Below, piece by piece: positions 33,360 to 41,226 of a DNA stretch of 64,000 nt (positions within the stretch are counted from its first letter, which is position 1; each line of letters starts with the position of its first letter). The translations under genes and the position numbers were made by a program. The DNA is from an uncultured Ruminococcus sp. (GTDB taxonomy: Bacteria > Bacillota > Clostridia > Oscillospirales > Ruminococcaceae). The DNA is taken from NCBI GenBank assembly GCA_902786975.1, contig CADAES010000001.1:1-64000 (forward strand), written 5' to 3'. The notes under the pieces were generated by a model that saw nothing but the letters and a program-made list of their open reading frames with translations, did no database searches and was not told the origin of the DNA.

Positions 33360-34730
33360 TCAGTCTTCCTCAGACTTTTTCTTTTTGATAATGATAAGGC
33401 TGACTGCTGCACCTGCTGCTGCGACTGCGATAACTACTATCGAAAGGCCAATATTCGAGAAGATACCTGTGGGAACGTCGCCCTTACGTGTATTTGTGAA
33501 TGTAGCTGTGGTGTTGCCCTGGATACCGGTGGTCATATCGGTGATACCGTCTCCGTCTGTGTTAACGGCTGCATCTGCACTATTGCCCGAGCCTTCCTTT
33601 ACAGCTTCCGAAACAGCAATGCTCGGTGTGTAGTCTTCCCCTGCTTCGACAATGGTGTATTTTGCACCTGCGGGCAGACCGACGAGCTTTACTCTCTGAC
33701 CGTGTTTGAGATAGAAGGTAGCTGCGATAGCACCGCTTGCATCAGCATTGAGCTGCTGACCGGGTCTGGTTGTATCGTCGTCCGTAGTGTTGGCGGTCTT
33801 CATAACATCGGCGGCATAGATTGTAGTAGTGCTCTTTTCGGGTGCTGCAAGGAAGGTGGTTCCCTGACCTAAAACGGTTATCTGAGCACCCTTTACGTTG
33901 CTGATGCTTACATCGAACTTGAAGTACTTGTCCTTTGAACCCATGTTGCCGGCAACTGTCTTTGCAAACTCGAGATCATATGTTTCATATGTATTGGTAA
34001 ATCCCGTGGACTTATTTGCCATAGTTGCGGAATCACCTGTGCCCTTTGTAGGGATATCAGCAGCACTGTCATGCAGAACATAGTTGTTGATCTTGAGCTT
34101 GGTGACGTCTCCTGCCGAAGCATCTACAACAACAACATCAAGAACTCTTGTGCTGTTTGTATCGTTCGTTACGCCTGCAGCCTGACTGGTTGCTGCTTCC
34201 TCAGTGATGACATAGCGATAGATTCCCGGCTCGGTAAATTCGACACCCGAGAAATCGATGTCTATCTTCTTCTGAGCGTACTTTTCGTCATTGTTCGGTG
34301 TTGCGGTCACAAACTTTACAGTCTTTCCCTCTTCCTTATGGCTCTCGGCGATGGTCGTTCCGCTGACATCGGTATCAGCAGGCGAGAAGGTAACGGTCGC
34401 TTCGTCATCGGAGCCTACGTTGTCGGTCTTAATGTTGTCGGTGTTGTTTTTGAAAGTGAATTTCGGCGTGCCTATACCTGCGAGTACGGGAAGGGTAGAG
34501 CCGTCTGCTGCTGCAGCGACAGCCTCACCCCGTTCGATAGTGAACGAGAAGCTTGCATTCGGAACGACTGCGTCGCTTTCCATTACCAGATACTTATCAA
34601 ATGTCGTGTGCTTATCTCCTTCGATAGTTGTGTAGACCGAATCTGCGCTTGCGCTGAGGGTGAATGCAGACATCATGGAAACTGCAAGACCCAGCGAAGC
34701 TACTGTTGCCAAAAACCTTTTTGCTTTCAT
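33360..34730 (-). CDS. FctA-like major pilin
   Basis: The 456-residue protein has a Sec signal peptide (cleavage near SASADS), two Spy0128/FctA-type isopeptide domains (first with EPGIYRYVITEEA, about residues 165-180; second with FYLKHGQRVKLVGLPAGAKY, about 355-375), and a C-terminal sorting signal GDVPTGIF, a membrane helix and KKKK tail. The VPTG motif matches the kind used for T-antigen pilins. High Thr/Asp and low Cys content also fit a shaft subunit. Directly upstream of the sortase gene (5-base gap) and preceded by a good AAGGAGGAAAACA binding site. Confidence 0.88.
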   Translation of the reverse strand: MKAKRFLATVASLGLAVSMMSAFTLSASADSVYTTIEGDKHTTFDKYLVMESDAVVPNASFSFTIERGEAVAAAADGSTLPVLAGIGTPKFTFKNNTDNIKTDNVGSDDEATVTFSPADTDVSGTTIAESHKEEGKTVKFVTATPNNDEKYAQKKIDIDFSGVEFTEPGIYRYVITEEAATSQAAGVTNDTNSTRVLDVVVVDASAGDVTKLKINNYVLHDSAADIPTKGTGDSATMANKSTGFTNTYETYDLEFAKTVAGNMGSKDKYFKFDVSISNVKGAQITVLGQGTTFLAAPEKSTTTIYAADVMKTANTTDDDTTRPGQQLNADASGAIAATFYLKHGQRVKLVGLPAGAKYTIVEAGEDYTPSIAVSEAVKEGSGNSADAAVNTDGDGITDMTTGIQGNTTATFTNTRKGDVPTGIFSNIGLSIVVIAVAAAGAAVSLIIIKKKKSEED

Positions 34731-34768
34731 ATTGTTTTCCTCCTTAAATAATAAAAAATGTTGTTTTG

Positions 34769-35419
34769 CTATATTCCACGCATTCTCATCGTGAATACCA
34801 CTGTTCCCTGTATCTCCTCCAGCGGGATACCGCCGAATGTCCTGCTGTCGGAGAGGTCACTTCGGTATTCGTTCAGAACGAACACGCAGTTATCGGGTAC
34901 TTTGTAGGGAAAGCTTACAGCTGACCCTTCTGTCGGTGTGGGGTACACCGTGTTGTCGGGGATACCGTAGTCATTGACGGAGACATAGTCGTTTTTGATA
35001 TTGACTGTTTCGCCGCCGATCGCCATAACACGTCCGAACCTTACTTCGCCGTCGTGCTTGTAAACTATCAGCTTCCCCGTTTCGGGCTTTGCAAGGCGAT
35101 AGGTAACGCACAGGTCGCCGTCCTTTACAGACGGGTACGCTGTGTTAGTGTGACAGACGTTTATGCCTATCACGAATGTCAGCAAGCCCCACAGCACTGC
35201 CGCCGTCACGCCTATCTTGATGAAAAAGGATATCGCATAGTCCTTTGCGGTGCGCTTTTTCTTTTTCTTCTTCGGCTTTTCTTTGTCGGCCTCGGCTGTT
35301 TCGGCTGCCTCGGTTGTCTGTTCGGTTTCGGAGGTCTGAGGAGCAGCCTGCTCGTTGTCCTCCCCGTCAGGCTCCTGTTCGGGAGTGCTTTCGGCTTGTG
35401 TTTCTTCGATTTGCGGCAT
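34769..35419 (-). CDS. SipA-like signal peptidase homologue lacking the catalytic dyad
   Basis: The 216-residue protein has a long acidic cytoplasmic N-tail, a basic KKKKKKR stretch, one membrane helix (about residues 66-86) and a signal peptidase I fold outside. The nucleophile motif SMxPT reads TAYPSVKDGD here, with Thr (about T93) at the Ser position, and the general-base Lys before R-V is Gly (FGRVMAIGGETV, about G129). Streptococcal SipA, an essential pilus chaperone-like protein, also lost both residues (Lys to Gly). First gene of the pilus operon, in the same order as FCT loci. Confidence 0.85.
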   Translation of the reverse strand: MPQIEETQAESTPEQEPDGEDNEQAAPQTSETEQTTEAAETAEADKEKPKKKKKKRTAKDYAISFFIKIGVTAAVLWGLLTFVIGINVCHTNTAYPSVKDGDLCVTYRLAKPETGKLIVYKHDGEVRFGRVMAIGGETVNIKNDYVSVNDYGIPDNTVYPTPTEGSAVSFPYKVPDNCVFVLNEYRSDLSDSRTFGGIPLEEIQGTVVFTMRMRGI

Positions 35420-35506
35420 CTGCTCATCTCCTTGCCCGGACCGTTTTTATCTTGCCCGAAAGAGTCTACCATTTAAAATATATATGATATGGTTAAACCT
35501 TATAAG

Positions 35507-35535
35507 ATTATACCACTTCTTTCAAATTTCTTCAA
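35507..35535 (-). promoter_or_regulatory. Promoter of the pilus operon
   Basis: Minus-strand TTGAAG (35530-35535) and TATAAT (35507-35512), 17-base spacer, about 88 bases before the SipA-like start. Confidence 0.75.
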
Positions 35536-35623
35536 GGGCAAAACACCAAAATATTATACTGAATTACATCGAATTGTTATCGAATTTGCCATTATTTCAG
35601 CCTTTGACGCATAAAAAACGACA

Positions 35624-35653
35624 AAAAACGCCCCCGGACGAATGCTGTCCGGG
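35624..35653 (-). terminator. Terminator after the GGDEF pseudogene
   Basis: CCCGGAC/GTCCGGG stem with GCGTTTTTTG on the minus strand. Confidence 0.8.
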
Positions 35654-35687
35654 AGCATCTGTAAGCATATTCAAGTGTCTTATTGCT

Positions 35688-35925
35688 TTATCTGCGCCGT
35701 CTGTCGTGGCCTTTTTGCCTGTAATAAGCCGACTTATCCTCATACATAAACCTATCGGCAGTCTGGAACAGTCCCTCGGGGGAAAGGTCCTTATATTCGC
35801 TCCGACAGGCTGTGCCCACCGAGAGGAACACGCCCTGAACGAGCTTTCCCTTATGCTGTGCGGCAAATGCCTTCTTCGGTTATATCCGTTGAGAGGACTC
35901 TGAAAAAGTCGCTTATCCTTTTCAT
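35688..35925 (-). pseudogene. Decayed diguanylate cyclase (GGDEF) gene
   Basis: A strong ribosome binding site (AAGGAGGTGTTAT) and ATG 35925 open a 24-codon frame (MKRISDFFRVLSTDITEEG...). A frame shifted by +1 then reads the end of a GGDEF domain: FLSVGTACRSEYKDLSPEG, ADRFMYEDKS and YYRQKGHDRR, up to a stop at 35688. The GGDEF signature and most of the domain are missing, so this is an internally deleted, frameshifted remnant. The kept start signal, -10-like TATAAT upstream (about 35974) and terminator show it was a single-gene unit. Confidence 0.75.
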
Positions 35926-36041
35926 ATAACACCTCCTTAGTGGAAGTCGGGTCAAGTTTGTATATATCTATATCATTATACCACGATCTTTGATAGATTT
36001 CAATAGCTTTCTGCCGTTTCTGCGCAGTTTTTGCTGTGAAA

Positions 36042-36080
36042 GCAAAAAAGCACCCGTATCCTTTTTGCGGATACAGGTGC
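36042..36080 (-). terminator. Terminator of metQNI
   Basis: GCACCTGTATCC/GGATACGGGTGC stem and TTTTTTG on the minus strand, 10 bases after metI. Confidence 0.85.
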
Positions 36081-36089
36081 GGCGCAATA

Positions 36090-36794
36090 TCAAGTCCTTT
36101 TAAGGCGCTTGTCGGTTTTCTTTGCAAGCATCGTCCCAACCGTCTGGAACAGCTGGACAATGATTATCAGCAGTACCACTGCAATTATCATCACAAGATA
36201 CTTGTAGCGGTAGTAGCCGTAGTTTATAGCTATCTTGCCCAGACCTCCTCCGCCGATTATTCCGCTCATCGCAGAATATCCCAGCACGGTGGTTATCGCA
36301 ATGGTCGCATTTGATATCAGCGAGGGCTTGCTTTCGGGGATAAGTACCTTTGTGATTATCTTCAGCGGTGAAGCGCCCATGCTCTGAGCCATTTCGACCG
36401 TTTCGGGGCTGACCTCACGCAGGCTCGATTCAGCAAGTCTTGCGGCAAACGGGAACGCTGCGGCGGTCAGCGGGACTATGCAGGCTGTCGTGCCGATAGC
36501 TGTGCCCGTAAGCGCCCTTGTCAGCGGTATCACAAGTATCATCAGTATCAGAAACGGCACCGAGCGCAGAATGTTTATTATCCAGTTCAGAAGCTTCAGA
36601 AGCGGCGACGGAAGGGGTCTTATCCCGCCTTTTTCACCCGTGACGAGCAGCACTCCCAGCGGCAGTCCGATGACTATCGCAAAGAACGTTGATACCACGG
36701 TCACATACACCGTCTCCCATGCGGCGAGAGGGAACTGTGTCCTGAATATCTCCCACGCCTCCTGAAATTCGGGGGAATCGAAAAACTCACTCAT
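36090..36794 (-). CDS. metI: Methionine ABC transporter permease MetI
   Basis: The 234-residue permease has five to six membrane helices, and between them the coupling motif region SLREVSPETVEMAQSMGASP with its EAA-like loop, and the MetI-type ending with GTMLAKKTDKR. It forms the transmembrane dimer for import of methionine (and possibly related sulphur compounds). It overlaps metN by 8 bases. Confidence 0.93.
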   Translation of the reverse strand: MSEFFDSPEFQEAWEIFRTQFPLAAWETVYVTVVSTFFAIVIGLPLGVLLVTGEKGGIRPLPSPLLKLLNWIINILRSVPFLILMILVIPLTRALTGTAIGTTACIVPLTAAAFPFAARLAESSLREVSPETVEMAQSMGASPLKIITKVLIPESKPSLISNATIAITTVLGYSAMSGIIGGGGLGKIAINYGYYRYKYLVMIIAVVLLIIIVQLFQTVGTMLAKKTDKRLKRT

Positions 36795-37797
36795 TTGCTG
36801 TCACCTCCTGTGCAGTTATGTCTTTGATGCTGTTCATATATCCCACAGCCTCCGTAAGCTCAGCCTTGCTGCGGACGCTGAGTATCATCGAGCCGTAAGC
36901 CTTGTTCCCGATGCTTTTTGTGGAAGCGTAGGCTATGTTTGCTGCGATGCCTTTTTGCTGTGCGAGCATTGCGATAAGCGGGGTCTTGGCCGCTTCTGCG
37001 CCGTTGAAAACGACTCTGAGTATATGTTCGTCCTGTGCGGCGTTTGCGGTAATGTCTGAGATGCCGTCGGGGTAGACGAGCTGTTTTGCCGCCGCTGAAA
37101 CGGGCTGAGAAAAGACCTGTGTGACCTCTCCCTGTTCGGCTACCTCGCCGTCGTCGATTATCGCAACGTGCCTGCATATACGCTCGACAACGTTCATCTG
37201 GTGGGTTATAACCACTACGGTAATACCGAGCTTTCGGTTGATGTCAGATATAAGCTCGAGTATCGAATTTGTAGTCGTCGGGTCAAGCGCACTTGTCGCC
37301 TCGTCGCAAAGAAGAATCTTGGGCTTTGTCGCAAGCGCTCTTGCTATGGCGACTCTCTGCTGCTGTCCGCCCGAGAGCTGTGAGGGATAAGCCTTTGCCT
37401 TGTCTCCGAGTCCGACGAGCTCAAGCAGCTCCTGCGCCCTCTGCCTTGCCTCCGATTTTTTTACGCCTGCGAGCTCCAGCGGAAAACAGACGTTTTTCAG
37501 ACAGTTTTTCTGAAGCAGCAGATTGAAGCCCTGAAAGATCATCGTGACCTGCGAGCGAACGCTGCGAAGCTGCTTTTCCGAAAGCGAGCCGAGGTCTGTG
37601 CCGTCTATTACAACGCTGCCGGAGGAAGGTCTTTCTAGCATATTGATACACCGTACCAGCGTGCTTTTTCCCGCACCGCTGAGGCCTATGACACCGAAGA
37701 TATCCCCGTCGGGAATAGTGAGGCTCACATTTTTGAGAGCCTCGATACTTCCGTCCTTGGTCGTAAATACCTTGGAAATGTTTTTAAGTTCTATCAT
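36787..37797 (-). CDS. metN: Methionine ABC transporter ATPase MetN
   Basis: The 336-residue ATPase has Walker A GLSGAGKST, signature LSGGQQQR, Walker B ILLCDEA and H-loop VITHQ, followed by the C-terminal NIL (ACT-like) domain (about residues 255-336) that binds methionine and shuts transport (trans-inhibition). It starts with IELKNISKVFTTKDG as typical MetN. Ends overlapping metI. Confidence 0.94.
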   Translation of the reverse strand: MIELKNISKVFTTKDGSIEALKNVSLTIPDGDIFGVIGLSGAGKSTLVRCINMLERPSSGSVVIDGTDLGSLSEKQLRSVRSQVTMIFQGFNLLLQKNCLKNVCFPLELAGVKKSEARQRAQELLELVGLGDKAKAYPSQLSGGQQQRVAIARALATKPKILLCDEATSALDPTTTNSILELISDINRKLGITVVVITHQMNVVERICRHVAIIDDGEVAEQGEVTQVFSQPVSAAAKQLVYPDGISDITANAAQDEHILRVVFNGAEAAKTPLIAMLAQQKGIAANIAYASTKSIGNKAYGSMILSVRSKAELTEAVGYMNSIKDITAQEVTANE

Positions 37798-37896
37798 TCA
37801 TATCACCGCTTTGCAATGTGTTTTTTGTAGAAGGGTAGGCTATAAGGCATCACAAAGCTATATTCTGTATGTCTGCCTGTTATTGTTCTGTATTCT

Positions 37897-38787
37897 TTAC
37901 TTTATTGCGTCGAGACTCGACTGCTTTCCGCCGTAAAGTCCCAGAGGCTCAACGTGGATAGAAGCTACCGAAACGATGTGAGTCTTGTTCTGTTCGTTGA
38001 AATCGTCGAGATACGGCTTGTGCTGGAAATAGTTTGCGTCGATCTCTCCGCTTTCAACAACATTGTTCGGCTGAACGTAATCGGTGAACTCGGTGATCTT
38101 GAGGGTGATATCCTTCTTGGCGAGTATATCCTTTACCTTTGCGAGTATCTCTGCGTGAGGCGTAGGTGAAGCGGCAACGGAAATGCTCTTGCCCGAAAGG
38201 GAAGCGTAGTCTATGCTCTCGTCGTAGCCGTCGGTCGGCTGTTCAACTGTTGAGATGACAGAACCGTCGTATTTTTCCTTGATGAAATCGGCGACATCTT
38301 TGCTTTCAAGTGCAGCTTTGAGCGCCTTTACGGTGTCCTTGTTCTCGTTTCCTTCCTTGACTGCGAGAATGTTTCCGTAAGCCGAGGACGAGCCTTCAAT
38401 GGCGAGCGAATCCTTGACCGGGTTGAGCTTTGCGTCGATAGCGTAGTTTGAGTTTATTACAGCGTAGTCAACGTCCTTCAGAACATTTGGGAGCTGTGCG
38501 GCTTCGACCTCCTTGAATTCGATATTGTGCGGGTTGTCCTTGATGTCAAGCGTAGTTGCCGTGATGCCTGCGCCGTCCTTGAGCTTTATGTAGCCCTTGT
38601 CCTGCAAAAGCAGCAAAGCCCTCGCCTCGTTGGTCGTGTCGTTGGGGATAGCGATAGTTATGCTGCTTTTTGTGTCCGAGCCTTTTTCGCCCGAGGCAGA
38701 TGAAGAATCTCCGCATGCGGTGAACGAGAATACACCTGCAAGGATAGCTGTTGAGAGTACGAATGATATTATTTTATTCTTTTTCAT
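37897..38787 (-). CDS. metQ: Methionine-binding lipoprotein MetQ (NlpA family)
   Basis: The 296-residue protein has a lipoprotein signal (FSFTACGDSSS) and the NlpA/MetQ body, including LNPVKDSLAIEG, VKDILAKKDITLKI and the ending NYFQHKPYLDDFNEQNK with HVEPLGLYGGK, which are conserved ligand-site segments. It captures methionine outside the membrane for MetNI. The start follows AAAGAGGTAATCTATC. Upstream lie two short frames and a terminator that probably regulate the operon; about 100 bases separate metQ from metN with no terminator seen. Confidence 0.93.
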   Translation of the reverse strand: MKKNKIISFVLSTAILAGVFSFTACGDSSSASGEKGSDTKSSITIAIPNDTTNEARALLLLQDKGYIKLKDGAGITATTLDIKDNPHNIEFKEVEAAQLPNVLKDVDYAVINSNYAIDAKLNPVKDSLAIEGSSSAYGNILAVKEGNENKDTVKALKAALESKDVADFIKEKYDGSVISTVEQPTDGYDESIDYASLSGKSISVAASPTPHAEILAKVKDILAKKDITLKITEFTDYVQPNNVVESGEIDANYFQHKPYLDDFNEQNKTHIVSVASIHVEPLGLYGGKQSSLDAIK

Positions 38788-38866
38788 GATAGATTACCTC
38801 TTTCTTTCAATTCAAAATTTCAATGTTTCCAATGTTGTCCGGTGAATGTGAGTGTGTGCGGTGAGA

Positions 38867-38923
38867 TCACATTCGCCCGTTGCGGAAATTCTGTCTTAAA
38901 AGAAAAACGAAATAGTAGTTCAT
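38867..38923 (-). CDS. Second micro-ORF between terminator and metQ, 18 codons
   Basis: ATG 38923 follows GGAGGAAAGTAAA, one of the best ribosome binding sites of the window, placed just after the T-run of the leader terminator. It encodes MNYYFVFLLRQNFRNGRM and stops 79 bases before metQ. It is rich in Tyr/Phe, with only the first and last codon for Met. It may be a translated spacer that keeps ribosomes on read-through mRNA, a remnant, or a true small peptide. No conservation evidence available here. Confidence 0.45.
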   Translation of the reverse strand: MNYYFVFLLRQNFRNGRM

Positions 38924-38947
38924 TTTACTTTCCTCCAAAAACAAAAA

Positions 38948-38975
38948 TAACGGGATACCCGACGGTATCCCGTTA
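38948..38975 (-). terminator. Leader terminator (attenuator candidate) upstream of metQNI
   Basis: A perfect 12-base stem (AACGGGATACC paired with GGTATCCCGTT plus a flanking A-T pair) with a 4-base loop, then TATTTTTGTTTTT on the minus strand. It stands between the Met/Cys-rich leader frame and metQ, with no other promoter visible in between, so metQNI transcription must pass through it. Confidence 0.85.
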
Positions 38976-39005
38976 TGAACAAGCTAAGTATGTCAGCCCA
39001 TTGGC

Positions 39006-39119
39006 TCAGCACATATCAAAGCGTCGGGAACGCATCGGAAAAACAGCACAGCAAAGCATGCACATAGTTCTGCACATGCACATAGACATATTCATCATTG
39101 CTGTAAATGTCTTTTTCAT
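39006..39119 (-). CDS. Met/Cys-rich leader peptide, 37 residues
   Basis: ATG 39119 follows AAAGGAACGTCATT. The 37-residue product contains 10 Met and 6 Cys (for example MMNMSMCMCRTMCMLCC at residues 8-24, ending FDMC). That is far beyond chance and matches the substrate of the transporter operon that follows. A strong terminator begins 30 bases after the stop codon. This is the arrangement of a translation-sensing attenuator, with ribosome stalling at Met or Cys codons when these are scarce. A real metal- or redox-active peptide is the alternative. Its promoter carries the CCTA-N9-TAGG-like operator shared with sulphur genes. Confidence 0.7.
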   Translation of the reverse strand: MKKTFTAMMNMSMCMCRTMCMLCCAVFPMRSRRFDMC

Positions 39120-39144
39120 AATGACGTTCCTTTCGTTTGATAGA

Positions 39145-39209
39145 CCCACCAATTCGGTAGGTGTATTTTGTGTTGTTGCTATAATAGCACACATTTTTTC
39201 GTTTGTCAA
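39145..39209 (-). promoter_or_regulatory. Promoter and sulphur-regulon-type operator of the leader-metQNI unit
   Basis: Minus-strand TTGACA (39204-39209) and TATTAT (39181-39186), 17-base spacer. Downstream at 39145-39161 lies CCCACCAATTCGGTAGG (+ strand), differing from the nifS site CCTACCAAAACGGTAGG at only three positions. Only one copy is seen here, in the position of the downstream site at the other two promoters. Confidence 0.75.
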
Positions 39210-39247
39210 CCCTTTTTTCAAAAAAAATTTTTTCACTGCCCTGCGCA

Positions 39248-40027
39248 TCATTCCTGCGGCGGCTGAGCGCTGTCGGTGCAGGAATGCTTTTTCAGCGCTC
39301 TTGCGGTGATAAATGCCGTTACGGGTATGACTATGACACAGCCTGCTGCACTGAACAGTATCCGTATCATCTCCGCAGCGAAATTCTTGGCGTTGACTAT
39401 CTCTCCGAACGAGTAGCCGCACTTGCAGAACCATATCAGCAGAGTCATAAAGTCGCCGAGAAATGCGAACATAAGCGTATTTGCCGTGGTGCACAGGATA
39501 TCCCTGCCGATATTCATTCCCGATGCGAAAAGTTCTTTTACGGAAAGCTCACGGTTGTTGCGGTGTACCTCGTAAAGTGCAGAGGATATAGCTATCGACG
39601 AATCGACCGTTGCGCCGATAAGGCTTATCAGTATCAGCGATACTGCGATATCTGTGAAATCTGTCTTGACATCGTAGGAGAACATATTTATCTCCTCGTA
39701 GGATTCCCAGCCGAAGCCCGCTATCCTTGAAACGTATGTCACCGAGAAGATGAGCACCGACAGTATCACAAGCACCACAGCTATTGATTTCAGGCTCGAT
39801 ACGGTCTTTATGTTCTCGCCGTTCACGAAAAACAGCATCACACAGCTCACCGCAAAGCACCCGACGAGCGAGCATACGATGGCGTTGAGCCCCAGAGCGA
39901 TAAGATAGAATACAACTATCAGCACTCCGAAGTTCATTCCCAGCGAGATAAACAGTTTAAGCCCCCGCTGTACGTCAACATAAAGCATCAACGCAAGCAG
40001 GATAACTGCAAGTATTATTACCGTCAT
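39248..40027 (-). CDS. YibE/F family membrane protein (second of a pair)
   Basis: The 259-residue protein has about seven membrane helices and the family's conserved stretch DFTDIAVSLILISLIGATVDSS followed by a regular helix-loop with MNIGRDILCTTANTLMFAF. It overlaps the preceding YibE/F gene by 4 bases and shares its central motif, so the pair probably forms a heteromeric membrane complex. Function of YibE/F proteins is unknown. No hairpin follows, so transcription may run on toward the metQNI leader promoter. Confidence 0.85.
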   Translation of the reverse strand: MTVIILAVILLALMLYVDVQRGLKLFISLGMNFGVLIVVFYLIALGLNAIVCSLVGCFAVSCVMLFFVNGENIKTVSSLKSIAVVLVILSVLIFSVTYVSRIAGFGWESYEEINMFSYDVKTDFTDIAVSLILISLIGATVDSSIAISSALYEVHRNNRELSVKELFASGMNIGRDILCTTANTLMFAFLGDFMTLLIWFCKCGYSFGEIVNAKNFAAEMIRILFSAAGCVIVIPVTAFITARALKKHSCTDSAQPPQE

Positions 40028-41088
40028 TGTACTGCGCCTCGCTTTCTTTTCTTCATTATCCTGATAGATACGAACGTGCTCACAGGAACGGTCATAACTA
40101 TACCGATGCTTCCCGCAAGGAACCTACACAGCTCGAGTGAAAAGCTGCTTGCTATGTAATTTCTGAGCAGGAAGCCGTTTCGTATCGCAAGCACGAAAAC
40201 AGGCAGCCCCGCACATAGGTATGTGAAAAATACAACGTTGCTCATCGTGCCCATAATGTCCTTGCCTATCTCCTTGGCGGACTTTTTAAGCTCCTGCTCG
40301 GAGATGTCTGCGTTCTTGCTGATAAGCTCGCTTATCGCAGAGGCTATCGTTATCGCAACGTCCATGACCGCACCGACAGAGCCTATCAGCAGTTCGGGAA
40401 GGATAATGTCCTCGGCGGGAACGGTCAGGAAAGAAAGCTCGTTGAAGTTTATGCCCTTGTAGTCTGTCGTCTTGACGACGGCAAGCAAAAGCCCCAGCAT
40501 CACAAACGTCGATATCATTACCGAGATAACTGCCGAGAGCGTCTTTTTGTTCAAGCCGCCCGCTATCGTTAGCGACAGCACCGAGAACACTATCATCTCT
40601 GCCACGCACACGAGCAGCAGGTCCGTACCGTTGATGTACAGATACAGACCGATGTAGAAGACCACCGAGTTCACAGTAACGCTCGCCGCCGACAAAAGCC
40701 CCTTGTACGAGCCGACGATATACAAAAGCACCACGAGTATACATACAACGAGCGCAAGGTAAAAATCACGCTTCAGCTGAAGGTCGCTGCCGTCAACGAA
40801 CACCTTGTCGCCGACTCTGAACCTGTCGGTCACGACCGAGGAAAACGTCTCTTCGTAAAGCACCTGCTTTTGTTCGCCCTTGTGCTCGCCGTTGAGCACC
40901 GTTCCCGTGATCCTGCGGGTGTAGTGCTCCTCCTCAAGACCGAGAGGGCTTCGTGATATATCTTCGTTTTCGGTCGTTATATCGGTTATCTTCATTATCT
41001 GCTGCGAATACAGGGCTTCGTCGTTGTAAACGAATATCAGCGCCGCAGCCGAAAGAAGTATCAGAATTATCAGAACTGTTTTTTTCAT
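40024..41088 (-). CDS. YibE/F family membrane protein (first of a pair)
   Basis: Start set at ATG 41088; two GTG codons just upstream probably belong to the binding site GGGTGGTG. The 354-residue protein has an N-terminal helix, an extracytoplasmic domain of about 90 residues (with RITGTVLNGEHKGEQ and FRVGDKVFVDG) and about seven further helices with the YibE/F motif ELLIGSVGAVMDVAITIASAI. The extra outer domain makes it longer than its partner. It is predicted to sit in the plasma membrane; substrate unknown. Confidence 0.85.
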   Translation of the reverse strand: MKKTVLIILILLSAAALIFVYNDEALYSQQIMKITDITTENEDISRSPLGLEEEHYTRRITGTVLNGEHKGEQKQVLYEETFSSVVTDRFRVGDKVFVDGSDLQLKRDFYLALVVCILVVLLYIVGSYKGLLSAASVTVNSVVFYIGLYLYINGTDLLLVCVAEMIVFSVLSLTIAGGLNKKTLSAVISVMISTFVMLGLLLAVVKTTDYKGINFNELSFLTVPAEDIILPELLIGSVGAVMDVAITIASAISELISKNADISEQELKKSAKEIGKDIMGTMSNVVFFTYLCAGLPVFVLAIRNGFLLRNYIASSFSLELCRFLAGSIGIVMTVPVSTFVSIRIMKKRKRGAVQ

Positions 41089-41163
41089 AAACACCACCCA
41101 AGGCTTTGATATCTTCCTTATTGGATTATACCTTCTTTTTGCTGCGAATGCAATAGCCGACGC

Positions 41164-41205
41164 AAAAAAACTGCACGGCTCACCCTTGCGGGGATGACCG
41201 TGCAG
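41164..41205 (-). terminator. Terminator of the ABC permease operon
   Basis: CTGCACGG/CCGTGCAG stem (41171-41178, 41198-41205) with seven T on the minus strand. Confidence 0.85.
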
Positions 41206-41226
41206 TATGCAAAGCTGTCCTTTGTT

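Noticed and set aside
37798..37896. Terminator or promoter between metQ and metN
   Set aside because: No stable hairpin with T-run and no good -35/-10 pair; the genes are treated as one operon.
39006..39494. 162-codon frame upstream of metQNI read as one protein
   Set aside because: Only its last 37 codons follow the promoter, operator and ribosome binding site; the earlier part is antisense-like noise within the YibE/F gene.
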